From Lachnospiraceae bacterium (GTDB lineage: Bacteria; Bacillota; Clostridia; Lachnospirales; Lachnospiraceae): DNA of 64,000 nucleotides. Where the stretch lies: contig JAFXFO010000024.1 of assembly GCA_017520425.1 (NCBI GenBank), positions 62,001 to 126,000 of the forward strand. The letters are read 5' to 3'. Position 1 is the first letter of the stretch. Each line of letters starts with the position of its first letter. Made by a program: the position numbers and the translations under genes. The notes beneath the pieces were generated by a model, which saw only the letters and a program-made list of their open reading frames with translations, was not told the origin of the DNA and searched no databases. Shown here one piece after another: positions 28,473 through 38,274 of this stretch.

Positions 28473-29318
28473 TTATTCGCCCAGCTTCATGGCTACAATA
28501 AAGCCGGCAACCAACGCCACAATACCGCCGATTACAGTCAAGACACCAATAGTTGTAAATTCACCCATGGCTATAATGGCAATAGGGGATGCTACAATCA
28601 GACCGATAATCGCCCAATATGCATATAAAGGGAACTTTTCAAAAATAATTTCAACTAATTTTGCAATTGCAAAAATACCAATCAACACACCCAAACCGAA
28701 GGGGAATAAAATACCAAATCCCTTCAGAAGTCCATCCATATCGAAAGCCTTTAATGCGCTGAAAAAGTCTGTAATTGCAGACAAAATAGGCTTATAGTAA
28801 CCAAGTAACAAAAGCATCATGGAGCCGCTGACACCGGGGATAACCATGGTAGCTGCTGCTATCACACCTACGCCGAACAACTTAAGTACATTCACCAGAT
28901 TAAAACTCATATCGGCTGCATTTCCTTCTGTTTCACCCATCAGTGCCATTACTACTACCACTGCAAAGAAAGCCACAAAGGCAATAATATGGCCGGGTCT
29001 GATACTTTTTCCCTTTACATTTTGCCACATAGCAGGAAGACCGCCTACAACCAAACCAATAAAGCATAAGCTGGTCTGGAAGGGGAACACCTCAAACAGC
29101 TTCTCAATGGTAAAGGAACCACCAACCAAAGCAATACCCATACCAATTACAATAGGAATCAAAAACATAATACTTTTCTTAAGCTCTTTAAATAAGTGGG
29201 TAATACAATGAATCAGTTTATCATATATACCCATAGCCACCATCATGGTTCCGCCGCTGACACCGGGGATAATATTAGCAAGCCCGATTACAATACCTTT
29301 TAATATATCTTTGATCAT
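28473..29318 (-). CDS. DUF368 family polyprenyl-phosphate transporter
   Basis: 281 residues with about eight membrane helices. The DUF368 repeat motif occurs twice: GLANIIPGVSGGTMM near the N-terminus and TMVIPGVSGSMMLLLLG in the second half. DUF368 proteins (PopT) have been shown in other bacteria to return undecaprenyl phosphate across the membrane for reuse in wall synthesis; the same role is inferred here. It sits 20 bases after hisC. Confidence 0.88.
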   Translation of the reverse strand: MIKDILKGIVIGLANIIPGVSGGTMMVAMGIYDKLIHCITHLFKELKKSIMFLIPIVIGMGIALVGGSFTIEKLFEVFPFQTSLCFIGLVVGGLPAMWQNVKGKSIRPGHIIAFVAFFAVVVVMALMGETEGNAADMSFNLVNVLKLFGVGVIAAATMVIPGVSGSMMLLLLGYYKPILSAITDFFSALKAFDMDGLLKGFGILFPFGLGVLIGIFAIAKLVEIIFEKFPLYAYWAIIGLIVASPIAIIAMGEFTTIGVLTVIGGIVALVAGFIVAMKLGE

Positions 29319-29338
29319 TTTCTTATCCTCACTTTCAC

Positions 29339-30397
29339 TTAACGGTCTTTCAAATAAGTTCTAAGGAATCCTAACATAGTATCCATTTCCTCATCCGTAC
29401 CAATGGTAATACGAAGACAATTATTGATACGTTCCTTATTCCAGAAACGCACATAAATATCCTGCTCTCTCAGTGCCTCAAATATTTCCTTTGCCGGTAC
29501 AGTTTTGTGGGAAGCAAAGATAAAATTGGTTTTAGAGTCAGGGAAGGTAAATCCCAGCTCTTCCATTTCCTTTTTCACACGTTCCCTTGTGGCAATAATT
29601 TTTGCCGTAACGCTCTTAAAATATGCATCGTCACGTACCGCTTCCACAGCCATCACCTGGGAAGGCATATTCATGGTATAAGAATTGATGGAAAACTTCA
29701 CATCATTCAAATACTTAATCATCTTCTCACTACCGATACAGAAACCGATACGAAGTCCTGCCATGGAGCGGGACTTTGAGAATGTCTGTACCACCAGCAG
29801 ATTGTCATACTTTTCCAAAAGCGGCAGGCAGCTTTCACCGCCAAAATCCACATAGGCTTCATCTACAATAACCACCACATCACGATTTGCTTCCAGGATT
29901 TCTTCTACCGTACTTAATTCCTCAAAAAGACCGGTAGGCGCATTGGGATTGGGGAAAATCACACCACCGTTAGGCTGCTTGAAAGCTTCCACATCCAAGT
30001 GCCAGTCATCCTTTAAAGCACATTTGATATAAGGGATACGATACAAATCTGCCCAAACATCATAGAAGGAATAGGTAATATCCGGAAATAGAATGGGTCT
30101 GCCGGAATCGAAAAAGGTCACGAAAGCGGTAGCCAATACATCATCCGAGCCTACACCTACAAACACCTGTGAGGGCTTTACTCCATAGTAATCTGCCAAT
30201 TCCTTTACCAATATGGTACTATCCGTATCCGGATACAATCTCAGTTTGTCATAGTCCATTTCCTCTGCCAGCTTCCGGACTCCCGGTGCCGGAGGATAAG
30301 GACATTCATTGGTATTTAGTTTTATCATATTTGCTTTGTTGGGTTGTTCTCCTGCTACATAGGGGACAACCTTTCTTACATTATCTTCCCACTTCAT
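29339..30397 (-). CDS. hisC: Histidinol-phosphate aminotransferase
   Basis: 352 residues of the class I/II PLP aminotransferase fold. The PLP Lys208 lies in TFSKSRSMAGLRIG. NPNAPTG (150-156) and DEAYVDFGG are the usual cofactor motifs. It converts imidazole-acetol phosphate to histidinol phosphate. It is away from any other his gene here and may also serve other aromatic amino acids. It leads the four-gene run to hslO. Confidence 0.92.
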   Translation of the reverse strand: MKWEDNVRKVVPYVAGEQPNKANMIKLNTNECPYPPAPGVRKLAEEMDYDKLRLYPDTDSTILVKELADYYGVKPSQVFVGVGSDDVLATAFVTFFDSGRPILFPDITYSFYDVWADLYRIPYIKCALKDDWHLDVEAFKQPNGGVIFPNPNAPTGLFEELSTVEEILEANRDVVVIVDEAYVDFGGESCLPLLEKYDNLLVVQTFSKSRSMAGLRIGFCIGSEKMIKYLNDVKFSINSYTMNMPSQVMAVEAVRDDAYFKSVTAKIIATRERVKKEMEELGFTFPDSKTNFIFASHKTVPAKEIFEALREQDIYVRFWNKERINNCLRITIGTDEEMDTMLGFLRTYLKDR

Positions 30398-30483
30398 AAT
30401 CTATGCCTTTCTATCAATATATATTTGCCAATCAAGTTAATATCCAATCTTAAATTCTAGCACTTAATCCGCTTAACGTCCAG

Positions 30484-31497
30484 CTATTCTTCCAGGTGTT
30501 TCAACTCTTCCCGGTAAATATCTGCCTGCTCTGTAATACCCATTTTTTCATAACAACGTACCAGCCCCTGCAGGCTGTGTCGTCTTCCGCTTTCCAAGGA
30601 AAGAATGGGCTGCGTCTCGTAAACTGCATTGTAAAACCAAATAGCAGCCTCCTCCGGGTCCTGATTTTCTTCATAAAACAGCCCCATCTCCAAACAAATT
30701 TCAGAGTTTACCGCTCCTGCCAACACCTTATTGGCAAACTTAAAGAACTTCAACATATGCCCGCTCATCCGATAGCTCCGGGCCAGAACACAGCAGGCTT
30801 CCATGATTTCCTCCGAATCCCGCTCAGGGTCTGCTGCCGCTTCCTCAAAATACTCTGCTGCCAAAGCCAGATCCGATGGGTCTCCTACCAAAAGCAGTTC
30901 CTTGGCATACATATTTTGCAGACGTTTGCTAAGCTTCTTTCCTTCGACCGTCTGCTTTCTGAAATTCTTCAAATCTCTGGCTCCGTGAGGGGAGGTGGGC
31001 ATATGGGTAATCACAATATCACTGTCATAAATCACCGGTTCCAAACGCACCATCTCATGGATGGCTTCCTGCCACACAAACTCCCTTAACCGTTTAAACA
31101 GCTTGGGGCGATACTCCTCATCATAATTATAAACCGTACCGAACTGCAGCTGGTTGCCGTATATCATCTGGACAATCTCTATCTCCGGAAGCAAATTTTC
31201 CTTTAATTGCAGGAATTTCTGCCTGTTTTCAGGAGAAATCACTTCATCCGCATCTGCGGTATAAATATACTCCTTGGTAGCCTTGGAAAAGGCAAAATTT
31301 CTGGCAGCGCTGAAATCATCTATCCACTGAAAATCATAAATCTTATCCGTATATCCGGAAGCAATTTCCTTGGTTTTGTCCGTAGAACCGGTGTCCACGA
31401 TTACAATCTCATCCACCAAATCTGCCACCGTATCCAAACATCTGGACAGAATGGCTTCCTCATTCTTCACAATCATGCATAAGCTAATGGTAATCAC
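30484..31497 (-). CDS. Family 2 glycosyltransferase with helical C-terminal region
   Basis: 337 residues. An N-terminal GT2 domain opens ISLCMIVKNEEAILSRCLD, with VDTGSTDKTKEIA and the metal-binding DADEV (about 91-95). The C-terminal third is helical and TPR-like. Proteins of this type add sugars to surface proteins or glycans; no signal or membrane segment is seen. AGGAGG stands 5-6 bases before a GTG start. It is followed by hisC after 86 bases and is likely a separate unit. Confidence 0.85.
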   Translation of the reverse strand: MITISLCMIVKNEEAILSRCLDTVADLVDEIVIVDTGSTDKTKEIASGYTDKIYDFQWIDDFSAARNFAFSKATKEYIYTADADEVISPENRQKFLQLKENLLPEIEIVQMIYGNQLQFGTVYNYDEEYRPKLFKRLREFVWQEAIHEMVRLEPVIYDSDIVITHMPTSPHGARDLKNFRKQTVEGKKLSKRLQNMYAKELLLVGDPSDLALAAEYFEEAAADPERDSEEIMEACCVLARSYRMSGHMLKFFKFANKVLAGAVNSEICLEMGLFYEENQDPEEAAIWFYNAVYETQPILSLESGRRHSLQGLVRCYEKMGITEQADIYREELKHLEE

Positions 31498-31550
31498 GAC
31501 ATCCTCCTGTTACTAATTGGCACAGTTTTCCATAATAATGTAATAATACC

Positions 31551-31588
31551 AAAAAACGGATGATGGCACAACCATTATCCGTTTTTTT
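31551..31588 (-). terminator. Terminator of the Tad-like operon
   Basis: AAAAAACGGATAATGG pairs with CCATCATCCGTTTTTT with a single mismatch and a short loop, with T runs at both sides. It lies 27 bases past the prepilin peptidase stop. Confidence 0.85.
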
Positions 31589-31614
31589 TGAAGGCTTTAC
31601 TATATCTTATCTAT

Positions 31615-32244
31615 TCATTTACTGTACCAAAGTATCATAAATCCCCCAAGAATATAGGGAAATAGGGCTTTGGGCTGTTTTAGTTGCCCTTTTATGCTGA
31701 TATTGCGGCGAAACAGCTGTACCAAGGTCAGCAACAGAAAACCGGCCAGCATTTGATATAGAAATCCCTCTAATCCCAAGCCCGTTCCGGCTAAATACAG
31801 AGAACAGACACAATAGCCCATGCCATCCGCCTTCCCATACATACGCATAAACACTCCATATTGCATAAGAACAAACAGCAAAAGCGCGATTCCCTTTTCA
31901 ACGGTTGGATTATAGTACCATATCCATATTCCGCCGCCTAGGACTCCCACATACTGCAACACATCGTAAACCTGAAAGATTAAGGTATCCGTGACAGAAG
32001 CCACCGCAAAATAAATTCCCAACAAGCATATACTAATCCAAACAGCCGGAGATAATACATTTTTTTCCATAACAGGTAGTGCACACACCAGAGTACTGTA
32101 AATAAACCACTTTCTTACGATACAGTTCCTACCGCAATTTTTCAACTCCTCATCCATCCCATAAAACAATCTGAGCAGACCGGCAGCACCGGCATATATC
32201 CCCATTGCCAATAATAATCTAGCGAAGACGGGTCCGAAATTCAT
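31615..32244 (-). CDS. Divergent A24-type prepilin peptidase (TadV/CpaA-like)
   Basis: 209 residues with about six or seven membrane helices. The two aspartates expected in A24 peptidases are plausible at Asp86 (SVTDTLIF) and Asp140 in GKADGMG, a variant of GxGD with Ala for the second Gly. The usual IP residues after the first Asp are not evident. The family call leans on the helix layout, these Asp residues and the position as last gene of a pilus-type operon. Its start lies 26 bases inside the upstream gene, behind GGGAG. Confidence 0.6.
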   Translation of the reverse strand: MNFGPVFARLLLAMGIYAGAAGLLRLFYGMDEELKNCGRNCIVRKWFIYSTLVCALPVMEKNVLSPAVWISICLLGIYFAVASVTDTLIFQVYDVLQYVGVLGGGIWIWYYNPTVEKGIALLLFVLMQYGVFMRMYGKADGMGYCVCSLYLAGTGLGLEGFLYQMLAGFLLLTLVQLFRRNISIKGQLKQPKALFPYILGGFMILWYSK

Positions 32245-35200
32245 TTAGCACACTCCCTGTCACTTCTATGGTCACAAGACCGGTATCCTCCTCCAAACAG
32301 ACACCATTCTTATAGGCTTTGACCTGAATTGTCATCTGCCCCTCTGAAGCTGTCAACGGCACTATAAAGGGGATTTCTTCCTGTTTTAGGGCACCCGGAA
32401 TCTCATAATATATTATTCTCTCTGCTATATCAAAGGATTGCGGAAACAAAATCTCCACTTTATCCACATACCCCCAGGCAGAAACATGTAAAACACCGCT
32501 TTCCCCCTTCTTAAATATAGCTGTATGCGGCTCCAACACCCGGGTTATATAAGCATCCAATGATACCCCCACACTTTGATTGATGAATGTGCTTTCATTG
32601 CCCACTCTGTCCTTTGCATAAACTATAATCCGAAATTCCCCATCAAACAAAGACTCCCCCTTTCGGATGTTCAGCTTAATCTTCCCTGTCAAATGTGTAT
32701 CCTCGTAAACTGCACTCGCACCATTATCCGGATTTTTCACCTCAACATAAAACCGTACCAGTCCGCTTCCATAATCAGTGGCTCTAAATTCCAATTCCAG
32801 GCTCTCGCATTCCCTGAAATCTATGTATTCCAAATTATTCAACTGCTCAGTTCCTTCTATATTCGGACCCGCTCCGTCTCCTATCAAACGGATGCTATTC
32901 TCCTTGTCCTGATTAGGGTCTGAATATATTTTTTCTTCACTCTGCACCGCCACCCCTGGCGTAATACAAAGCACCTCACCATCAAGACTTTCCGGTACCA
33001 GAAATTGCTGCTTCACCTGCAAACTTCTACAGGAGTTATATCTTTGTATCCATGTAAAAGAAGCATCCTGCAAATACATTTCACCCATTTGTCTTTTTCT
33101 GACTTCTTCATTCTGATATGTGTAGCTTCCTGCTGTCAGCGGCCAACACTTGGGCACCAACAGACTCCATTCTCCCGGCTCCCGGGACTGCTCTAACGCA
33201 ATCTGATAAGTAGCCTCATCAATCTGATAGTTTTCGCCAGCTGTTCCCAGCATTTCACCCTTTAACGTAATCTGTATAGGCGTATTCCCATCCGCTCTGA
33301 CATAATAGGTATCCGGTTCATCCGCTTGCACCACATTCACATCATCTTTCAGTTCCAACCTTTCTGTACGAATAGGCCAATATATCAGCTCCTGCTTTGA
33401 AATGGGAATATGAATAGTGGGACCAATATTTCCCGCCTTATCCTGTGGCGCTATGTGTAAATATTCCTCTTTATCATTCACTTTTGCTATCATAAAAGGT
33501 TTTGTACTTCTATCACTTAAAAACGAATGACATTCTGTTATCTCCGTATCCTTTAAGGTATCAATAATATACCGATATCCGTAAATTCCACTGGTTAATG
33601 TATTGGTAGTAATATTGGAGCAACACAGGGGCTCCATGGTATAGATGTCGTAGGATTTTACCTGATGATAGTATTCGGTACCATTATCCTTCGGACATTT
33701 CCATGATATTCTTATTTCATCTTCACCTACAGCTGTTATCTGTATGCTTTCTTTTTCAATAACATTGGGAGCCTCCATATCTGACGCCTGTACACCTTTC
33801 CATTCCTTTTCCCGCAAAAATCCTATACCTTTCCCAGTAATGTACAGTTCTCCGTCTCCATTATGCACGCCTGATTTTTCACACCAATCAATACAGGCTT
33901 CACCATTCACATAGTTTGAACCGCCTGTTGCAACCTTTATCTGTAATATCTCATCATCTTCGCATCCGCAAACATACGACTCATCTCTCTCGCAGGATAA
34001 TGCATAACCTGTTATGGCAGAACACTGGGTAACAGGATACTTCGACTGCTGAAAACACTTCTGACAGGTATATTCTGCCTTGACCAAAATATGCCCCGGG
34101 CATTCATAACTTCCGCATCTCACACAATAAATATGACTTCCGTCATCTGCTATATTTCCATAATAAAAGCCGGTCTGTTTTGCTTCATACTTTATGTCTG
34201 TACTACCGCATCTTACGGGAATGGTATAACATCCTCCGCTCAACTCCGGACTCCCTATATGTAAATGTCTGCATTCTTCAGCATGCTCGTGAAACTGAAT
34301 ATCTCCACTTACACCTCCTTGAACACCACCTCCGCCACCACATTCACCATTTTCTCCATCCGGTGATGATGTAAGATGCTCCCTCCGGCCACCCGCACCA
34401 CCATCTGCTGCCAGAGAGGCTCCGCCACCGCCGCCAGCCACCAATAATGTGCCCATCCTTTGGGTAGAAACACAGCTTCCACCTCCACCATTTCCGTAGA
34501 GACTTCCACTCCCTCCATCCGGATATCCATTTTGGCCGCCCAACTGATACTGCAATTTTTCTCCCTTTTTTAAATATACGGTAGCAGTTACTTCTCCTCC
34601 TCTTCCTCCTTTGTAATTGGCATAATCCTCCCCGGATGCACCGGTCAGCTTCAAAGTATAGTATCCGTCAAATGGTACCGTATACTCAGCTGAAGTACCT
34701 GTAAAGTAAATAGTTTTACTCATCTGCTCATTGCTGTTTGTAACTTCAAAGGATTCCAACTTTTGCCATTCCGTATCTTCACTTTTCTGATATACTTCGT
34801 ATAATTTGTCCCTGTTATCCTTTTGCATCCAAGACAAATTAACAGCTCCGGTGCCGGCATGAGCGGTATAATTATCCTCGGCTGTCAGCTTTAGATCTAC
34901 CCATGAGGCATAAAGGGTAATATCTTTTGCCGGCAAATAAGAATCACCGGACATTCCAATGGGAATCTGTGCATCCTTATCCGCATACCACCCTCCGAAG
35001 GAGTATCCCTCTCTGACAGCTTCCGGCAGTATTATGGCATTGGGTTGGTAAAGCGCCTTAATATGGTCTACCGCTCCGTTTTTACCCATAAAGCAATAAA
35101 TTCCTTGGGAAAGGGTACCCTGAAATGGCTGTATGCACTCCCATCCCACAAAACTCATTGTTCCGGAAATACTGTCCGGAGCCGCTCCTCCCATAGCGTC

Positions 35201-36184
35201 AAACTGTACCCGATGACCTTTTGGGGGTGTTAATGTCCCTTCGCCCAAAGTTATCTCCGACTGATACTCTCCGGTAATCCTTTTGACTGTAGTACTTCCT
35301 TCATAATATCCCCCATTAGGGTCTATTTCCAATACAGACTCTCTCTTTTTCCACTGGGCATATAAGACAACACTTGCATTTTCTTCCATACTAAGGTTAA
35401 AAATCCGAGCACCATCCTCATAGGCAGTTCCCGAACCATCCTTCTTCGTGTTCCATCCTGTGAATTCATATCCTACTCTGGTATATGTATTTAAGTTCAA
35501 CGTGGTTTGCGGTGTTATGTCACGGCCTTCATACTCCGTGGCATTATTTACCATATGCGCACTTTTCTCCATATAACCAGTTCCGAAATTGGCATGATAC
35601 CTTACATAATACATGTTTGGCGAAACCGCCTTGCAGGTATGAGATACTAATGCTACTGCCTGCTCCAGATTGTCACAATGAGGACATTTATAGTAATAAC
35701 TTTTAGACATATCCAAATACCCGATACTTTTTGCCACTTCATCATTCATATAAAACAATCTGTCAGACACCAGTTCTCCGCAATCCGCACAATAAGCAAG
35801 CCAGCCCGAATAATAAGACTTATAACAAGGTGCCCTGTTAAACCAAATGCCATGATACTGATTTCCTTCCGGATAGGAGTGGTGTTGACACACTCCCTGT
35901 TTCCATGATACTTTCCATGTTTTTATAGGAACTGAATCTCTTCTTATCACATCATACAAATGCTCTCCTTCTTCCGGACTTCTCAATGTCCCTTCCACTC
36001 CTGTCGACACCTCATAATCTATTCTGTAGCTTTGTGTCTGCTTCTCTCCTGCATTTGTGGTAAATGCCATACCATCCGGGCTTCGTGTTATGATAGCTCC
36101 TTCCATGGAATCAGCCTTCACCGGTAATGTACACATCCACCATATCAGCAGGAATGACATCCATATTAGGCTTTTTTTCTTCAT
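32219..36184 (-). CDS. Large secreted surface protein of the Tad-like operon
   Basis: 1321 residues. Signal peptide 1-24. Residues about 95-195 carry CxxC knuckles (YCADCG, YKCPHC). Three Listeria-Bacteroides repeat (InlB B-type) units lie at about 195-432, each ending like GWNTKKDGSG or LYAQW. A Gly-rich domain fills about 500-630. A second knuckle cluster is at about 685-745 (YCVRCG, YTCQKC, YVCGCED). Several beta-rich, fibronectin-like regions run to the end. No LPXTG motif or C-terminal membrane helix is present, so retention would need another route, perhaps the adjacent pilus machinery. Its place between pilus genes and the prepilin peptidase suggests a tip adhesin. Confidence 0.75.
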   Translation of the reverse strand: MKKKSLIWMSFLLIWWMCTLPVKADSMEGAIITRSPDGMAFTTNAGEKQTQSYRIDYEVSTGVEGTLRSPEEGEHLYDVIRRDSVPIKTWKVSWKQGVCQHHSYPEGNQYHGIWFNRAPCYKSYYSGWLAYCADCGELVSDRLFYMNDEVAKSIGYLDMSKSYYYKCPHCDNLEQAVALVSHTCKAVSPNMYYVRYHANFGTGYMEKSAHMVNNATEYEGRDITPQTTLNLNTYTRVGYEFTGWNTKKDGSGTAYEDGARIFNLSMEENASVVLYAQWKKRESVLEIDPNGGYYEGSTTVKRITGEYQSEITLGEGTLTPPKGHRVQFDAMGGAAPDSISGTMSFVGWECIQPFQGTLSQGIYCFMGKNGAVDHIKALYQPNAIILPEAVREGYSFGGWYADKDAQIPIGMSGDSYLPAKDITLYASWVDLKLTAEDNYTAHAGTGAVNLSWMQKDNRDKLYEVYQKSEDTEWQKLESFEVTNSNEQMSKTIYFTGTSAEYTVPFDGYYTLKLTGASGEDYANYKGGRGGEVTATVYLKKGEKLQYQLGGQNGYPDGGSGSLYGNGGGGSCVSTQRMGTLLVAGGGGGASLAADGGAGGRREHLTSSPDGENGECGGGGGVQGGVSGDIQFHEHAEECRHLHIGSPELSGGCYTIPVRCGSTDIKYEAKQTGFYYGNIADDGSHIYCVRCGSYECPGHILVKAEYTCQKCFQQSKYPVTQCSAITGYALSCERDESYVCGCEDDEILQIKVATGGSNYVNGEACIDWCEKSGVHNGDGELYITGKGIGFLREKEWKGVQASDMEAPNVIEKESIQITAVGEDEIRISWKCPKDNGTEYYHQVKSYDIYTMEPLCCSNITTNTLTSGIYGYRYIIDTLKDTEITECHSFLSDRSTKPFMIAKVNDKEEYLHIAPQDKAGNIGPTIHIPISKQELIYWPIRTERLELKDDVNVVQADEPDTYYVRADGNTPIQITLKGEMLGTAGENYQIDEATYQIALEQSREPGEWSLLVPKCWPLTAGSYTYQNEEVRKRQMGEMYLQDASFTWIQRYNSCRSLQVKQQFLVPESLDGEVLCITPGVAVQSEEKIYSDPNQDKENSIRLIGDGAGPNIEGTEQLNNLEYIDFRECESLELEFRATDYGSGLVRFYVEVKNPDNGASAVYEDTHLTGKIKLNIRKGESLFDGEFRIIVYAKDRVGNESTFINQSVGVSLDAYITRVLEPHTAIFKKGESGVLHVSAWGYVDKVEILFPQSFDIAERIIYYEIPGALKQEEIPFIVPLTASEGQMTIQVKAYKNGVCLEEDTGLVTIEVTGSVLNEFRTRLR

Positions 36185-36207
36185 TCCTTATTTCCTCCCA
36201 TTTTTTG

Positions 36208-37074
36208 CTACTTCGCCACTCCGCACCACTCACAATACTCTATCTCCACACCATCTACCCATTCCTTTACCCACAAATGCTTATCATAAACCGTATATCT
36301 GGTATCACTCTTTACCTGTTGTTCACACATTTTACAAATATGCCGTATTACCGTATCTTCCATACAATTACCTTCTTGTATTATTATATCCTCCACCTCA
36401 TGGGGAATCGGTTCCTGGGTAATACATTCCACCACACCACATGACTCACATACATTATTGTAGTATCCGCTCTTTTGACAGGTAGGCAACTCCCACACAG
36501 ACATTTTAAACTCGTGGACATGCTCCTCTTTTATTTCAGGAACTTCCGGAAGCGGTGTGGAGGATACAACCGGAGCCGGTGTGGGAATCGGCGTAGGGGC
36601 CGAGGTTGGCACCGATGTAGGCACCGGCGTAGGAGCCGAGGTTGGCACCGATGTGGGAACCGGCGTAGGGGCCGAGGTTGGCACCGATGTAGGCACCGGC
36701 GTAGGAGCCGAGGTTGGCACCGATGTGGGAACCGGCGTAGGAGTTTGGGTAAGTACCACTTTAGGTGTCTCCGTTTCAACCACTTCAGGTATGGGAGATG
36801 GTGTAATTATGGGTACCGGAGTATTTGTAATCTCCGGCAGCGGCTCTGTTTTTTCTTCCTTTTCCGCCGCTTCCTCAGACTCTTCCGCTAAAGGAATTTT
36901 CGTGCTATTCGGTATTGGTGTATGATTCTTCAAAACCGCCTGTTCCTCAACACTCTCCGTCACCTTACTTTCTTTGGTTTCCTCCGCTTTCTTATCCTTA
37001 AACAACACTAAGGCCAACATAATACACAAAAACACACCACATAAGATTCCTATTCCTCTTTTTCTTATTTCCAT
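36208..37074 (-). CDS. Membrane-anchored Pro/Thr-rich stalk protein with zinc-knuckle end
   Basis: 288 residues. An N-terminal membrane helix (about 8-25) is followed by a Glu-rich linker and then a long Thr/Pro-rich stalk (about 80-180) with four 12-residue repeats of type PTPVPTSVPTSA. The C-terminal 100 residues have paired Cys (NVCESCG, HICKMCE, YCEWCG) like zinc ribbons. The same kind of knuckle occurs in the next gene product. Such a build presents a small metal-binding domain away from the membrane. The ATG overlaps the end of the CpaB gene by 10 bases. Confidence 0.75.
   Translation of the reverse strand: MEIRKRGIGILCGVFLCIMLALVLFKDKKAEETKESKVTESVEEQAVLKNHTPIPNSTKIPLAEESEEAAEKEEKTEPLPEITNTPVPIITPSPIPEVVETETPKVVLTQTPTPVPTSVPTSAPTPVPTSVPTSAPTPVPTSVPTSAPTPVPTSVPTSAPTPIPTPAPVVSSTPLPEVPEIKEEHVHEFKMSVWELPTCQKSGYYNNVCESCGVVECITQEPIPHEVEDIIIQEGNCMEDTVIRHICKMCEQQVKSDTRYTVYDKHLWVKEWVDGVEIEYCEWCGVAK
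36590..36733 (-). repeat. Four 36-bp coding repeats in a 72-bp higher-order array
   Basis: Four 36-bp units start at 36590, 36626, 36662 and 36698. Units 1 and 3 are identical and units 2 and 4 are identical, so a 72-bp pair has been duplicated recently. They encode the Pro/Thr stalk of the 288-residue protein. Confidence 0.92.
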
Positions 37075-37721
37075 ACCTTTACTAACCTTAGCGATCCGGC
37101 ATCCAGTTCATTATAAAGTAACTCGGTGCATCCTTCCTCCAATAATAAATTGACCCTGGCAGCAGGTGTAGCAGTATCCTCCGGTGAAATCACATTTCCG
37201 GAAGCATCAAACACTTGATATACCATGACATTTTCCCACAGCATATAGGTTTCCTCCACCTCTTTATTTACCGTATAAACATTCACCAAATCTCCTTTTC
37301 GAAGCACTCCGCTGACCAGCTGAAACAAATCATCCCCCTTACAACCTGCAATAACAGGTTGCTTCAAGCCTTTCCGATACGCCTCTTCCTGTGTAAACAT
37401 AGAGGAAGTCAGAATCGTCCCCTTGGGAATCGCATAAAGTGTCTGCTTACCCACCAGCGTTTCCGGTGTTTCAATTAAATGTTCCGGCACCTTGGTTTTA
37501 TCCATCTCTACCTGCACCAGGCATTGATTCAAGCCGCTTTCTGTCAGTTCCAGTCCCTTTGCCAATTCACAATTAGTCGTCCAAACTGTCACCTTTTCAT
37601 AGGCCTCCAAAGCATTTTTTTCCATATTCAGTAATAGGAAAAAAGTAGCTATGGATGCCAGAAATGCCATCAATATTATCCCCGGCCAAATATTCTTTTT
37701 TTCTTTTTCCCGATTATTCAC
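37065..37721 (-). CDS. CpaB/RcpC-like pilus assembly protein with SAF domain
   Basis: 218 residues. One N-terminal membrane helix (about 12-30) is followed by a SAF-type domain (about 42-112, with LYAIPKGTILTSSMF). The rest matches the CpaB pattern (FQLVSGVLRKGDLVNVY). CpaB proteins are periplasmic or outer-face parts of Tad pilus machines; in a Gram-positive cell it would sit outside the membrane. It starts at a GTG overlapping the end of the preceding gene, with GAGGTGG just before it. Confidence 0.8.
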   Translation of the reverse strand: MNNREKEKKNIWPGIILMAFLASIATFFLLLNMEKNALEAYEKVTVWTTNCELAKGLELTESGLNQCLVQVEMDKTKVPEHLIETPETLVGKQTLYAIPKGTILTSSMFTQEEAYRKGLKQPVIAGCKGDDLFQLVSGVLRKGDLVNVYTVNKEVEETYMLWENVMVYQVFDASGNVISPEDTATPAARVNLLLEEGCTELLYNELDAGSLRLVKVWK

Positions 37722-38274
37722 TATTCCACCTCGCTATATCAATACTTTTTTCTTTTTCTCCTGCAAAGGATTGACCGGCCAAGCCCACTACCTCAAAACC
37801 GATTTTGCTGTATATGGTAGTGTTTTCCACACAAATTCCGTCCGGCGTGAATACATCCCCTTCTCTTCCCATACCCGCAAAGGTCAGTGTACCGTTTCCG
37901 TCATAAACCTCTATCTCAATGTCCTGACCATTCACGTTGTATACGATGTATTCTTTTATCTGTACCTGCCCCAGTATCAGATCATTGTTTGAAGAATACA
38001 GTTGTGTATCAAGTTTCATATTGCTCTGCAGGGCATCTTTGTATATTTCAAATGCTCTTTTGCCGTCCGCAATCCATAATCTGTGAGTCCTTCCGTATTC
38101 CTCCACATCAATCACTGCAGAAGCCAAATTAGACGCAGCCAATGCATCCTCCGCAATAGCAGAGGTAACCATATATTGCGTTATTCGGAAGCCAAAGAAT
38201 ATGGTTAAAATCAGGATACAAAAGAACATCATACCTGATATCAAATCCACATTGGCTGCGTTCTTTTTAATCAA
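37714..38274 (-). CDS. TadE-like pseudopilin
   Basis: About 186 residues. A short basic start (IKKNAANVDLISG) precedes one long membrane helix and an outer beta-rich domain, as in TadE/TadF minor pilins. An upstream ATG at 38349 would overlap the previous gene by 65 bases. A strong GGAGGAG (38277-38283) lies right after that gene's stop and favours a TTG at 38274. An ATT at 38271 has even better spacing. The exact start is therefore open. Confidence 0.7.
   Translation of the reverse strand: MIKKNAANVDLISGMMFFCILILTIFFGFRITQYMVTSAIAEDALAASNLASAVIDVEEYGRTHRLWIADGKRAFEIYKDALQSNMKLDTQLYSSNNDLILGQVQIKEYIVYNVNGQDIEIEVYDGNGTLTFAGMGREGDVFTPDGICVENTTIYSKIGFEVVGLAGQSFAGEKEKSIDIARWNSE

Noticed and set aside
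36590..36733. Regular 36-bp spacing suggesting a CRISPR array
   Set aside because: The units are contiguous without spacers, in frame, and encode the stalk of a surface protein.
36557..36925. Open plus-strand frame with a Gly/Val/Thr repeat protein
   Set aside because: It is the mirror of the Pro/Thr repeats of the 288-residue gene on the other strand, with no ribosome site or promoter.
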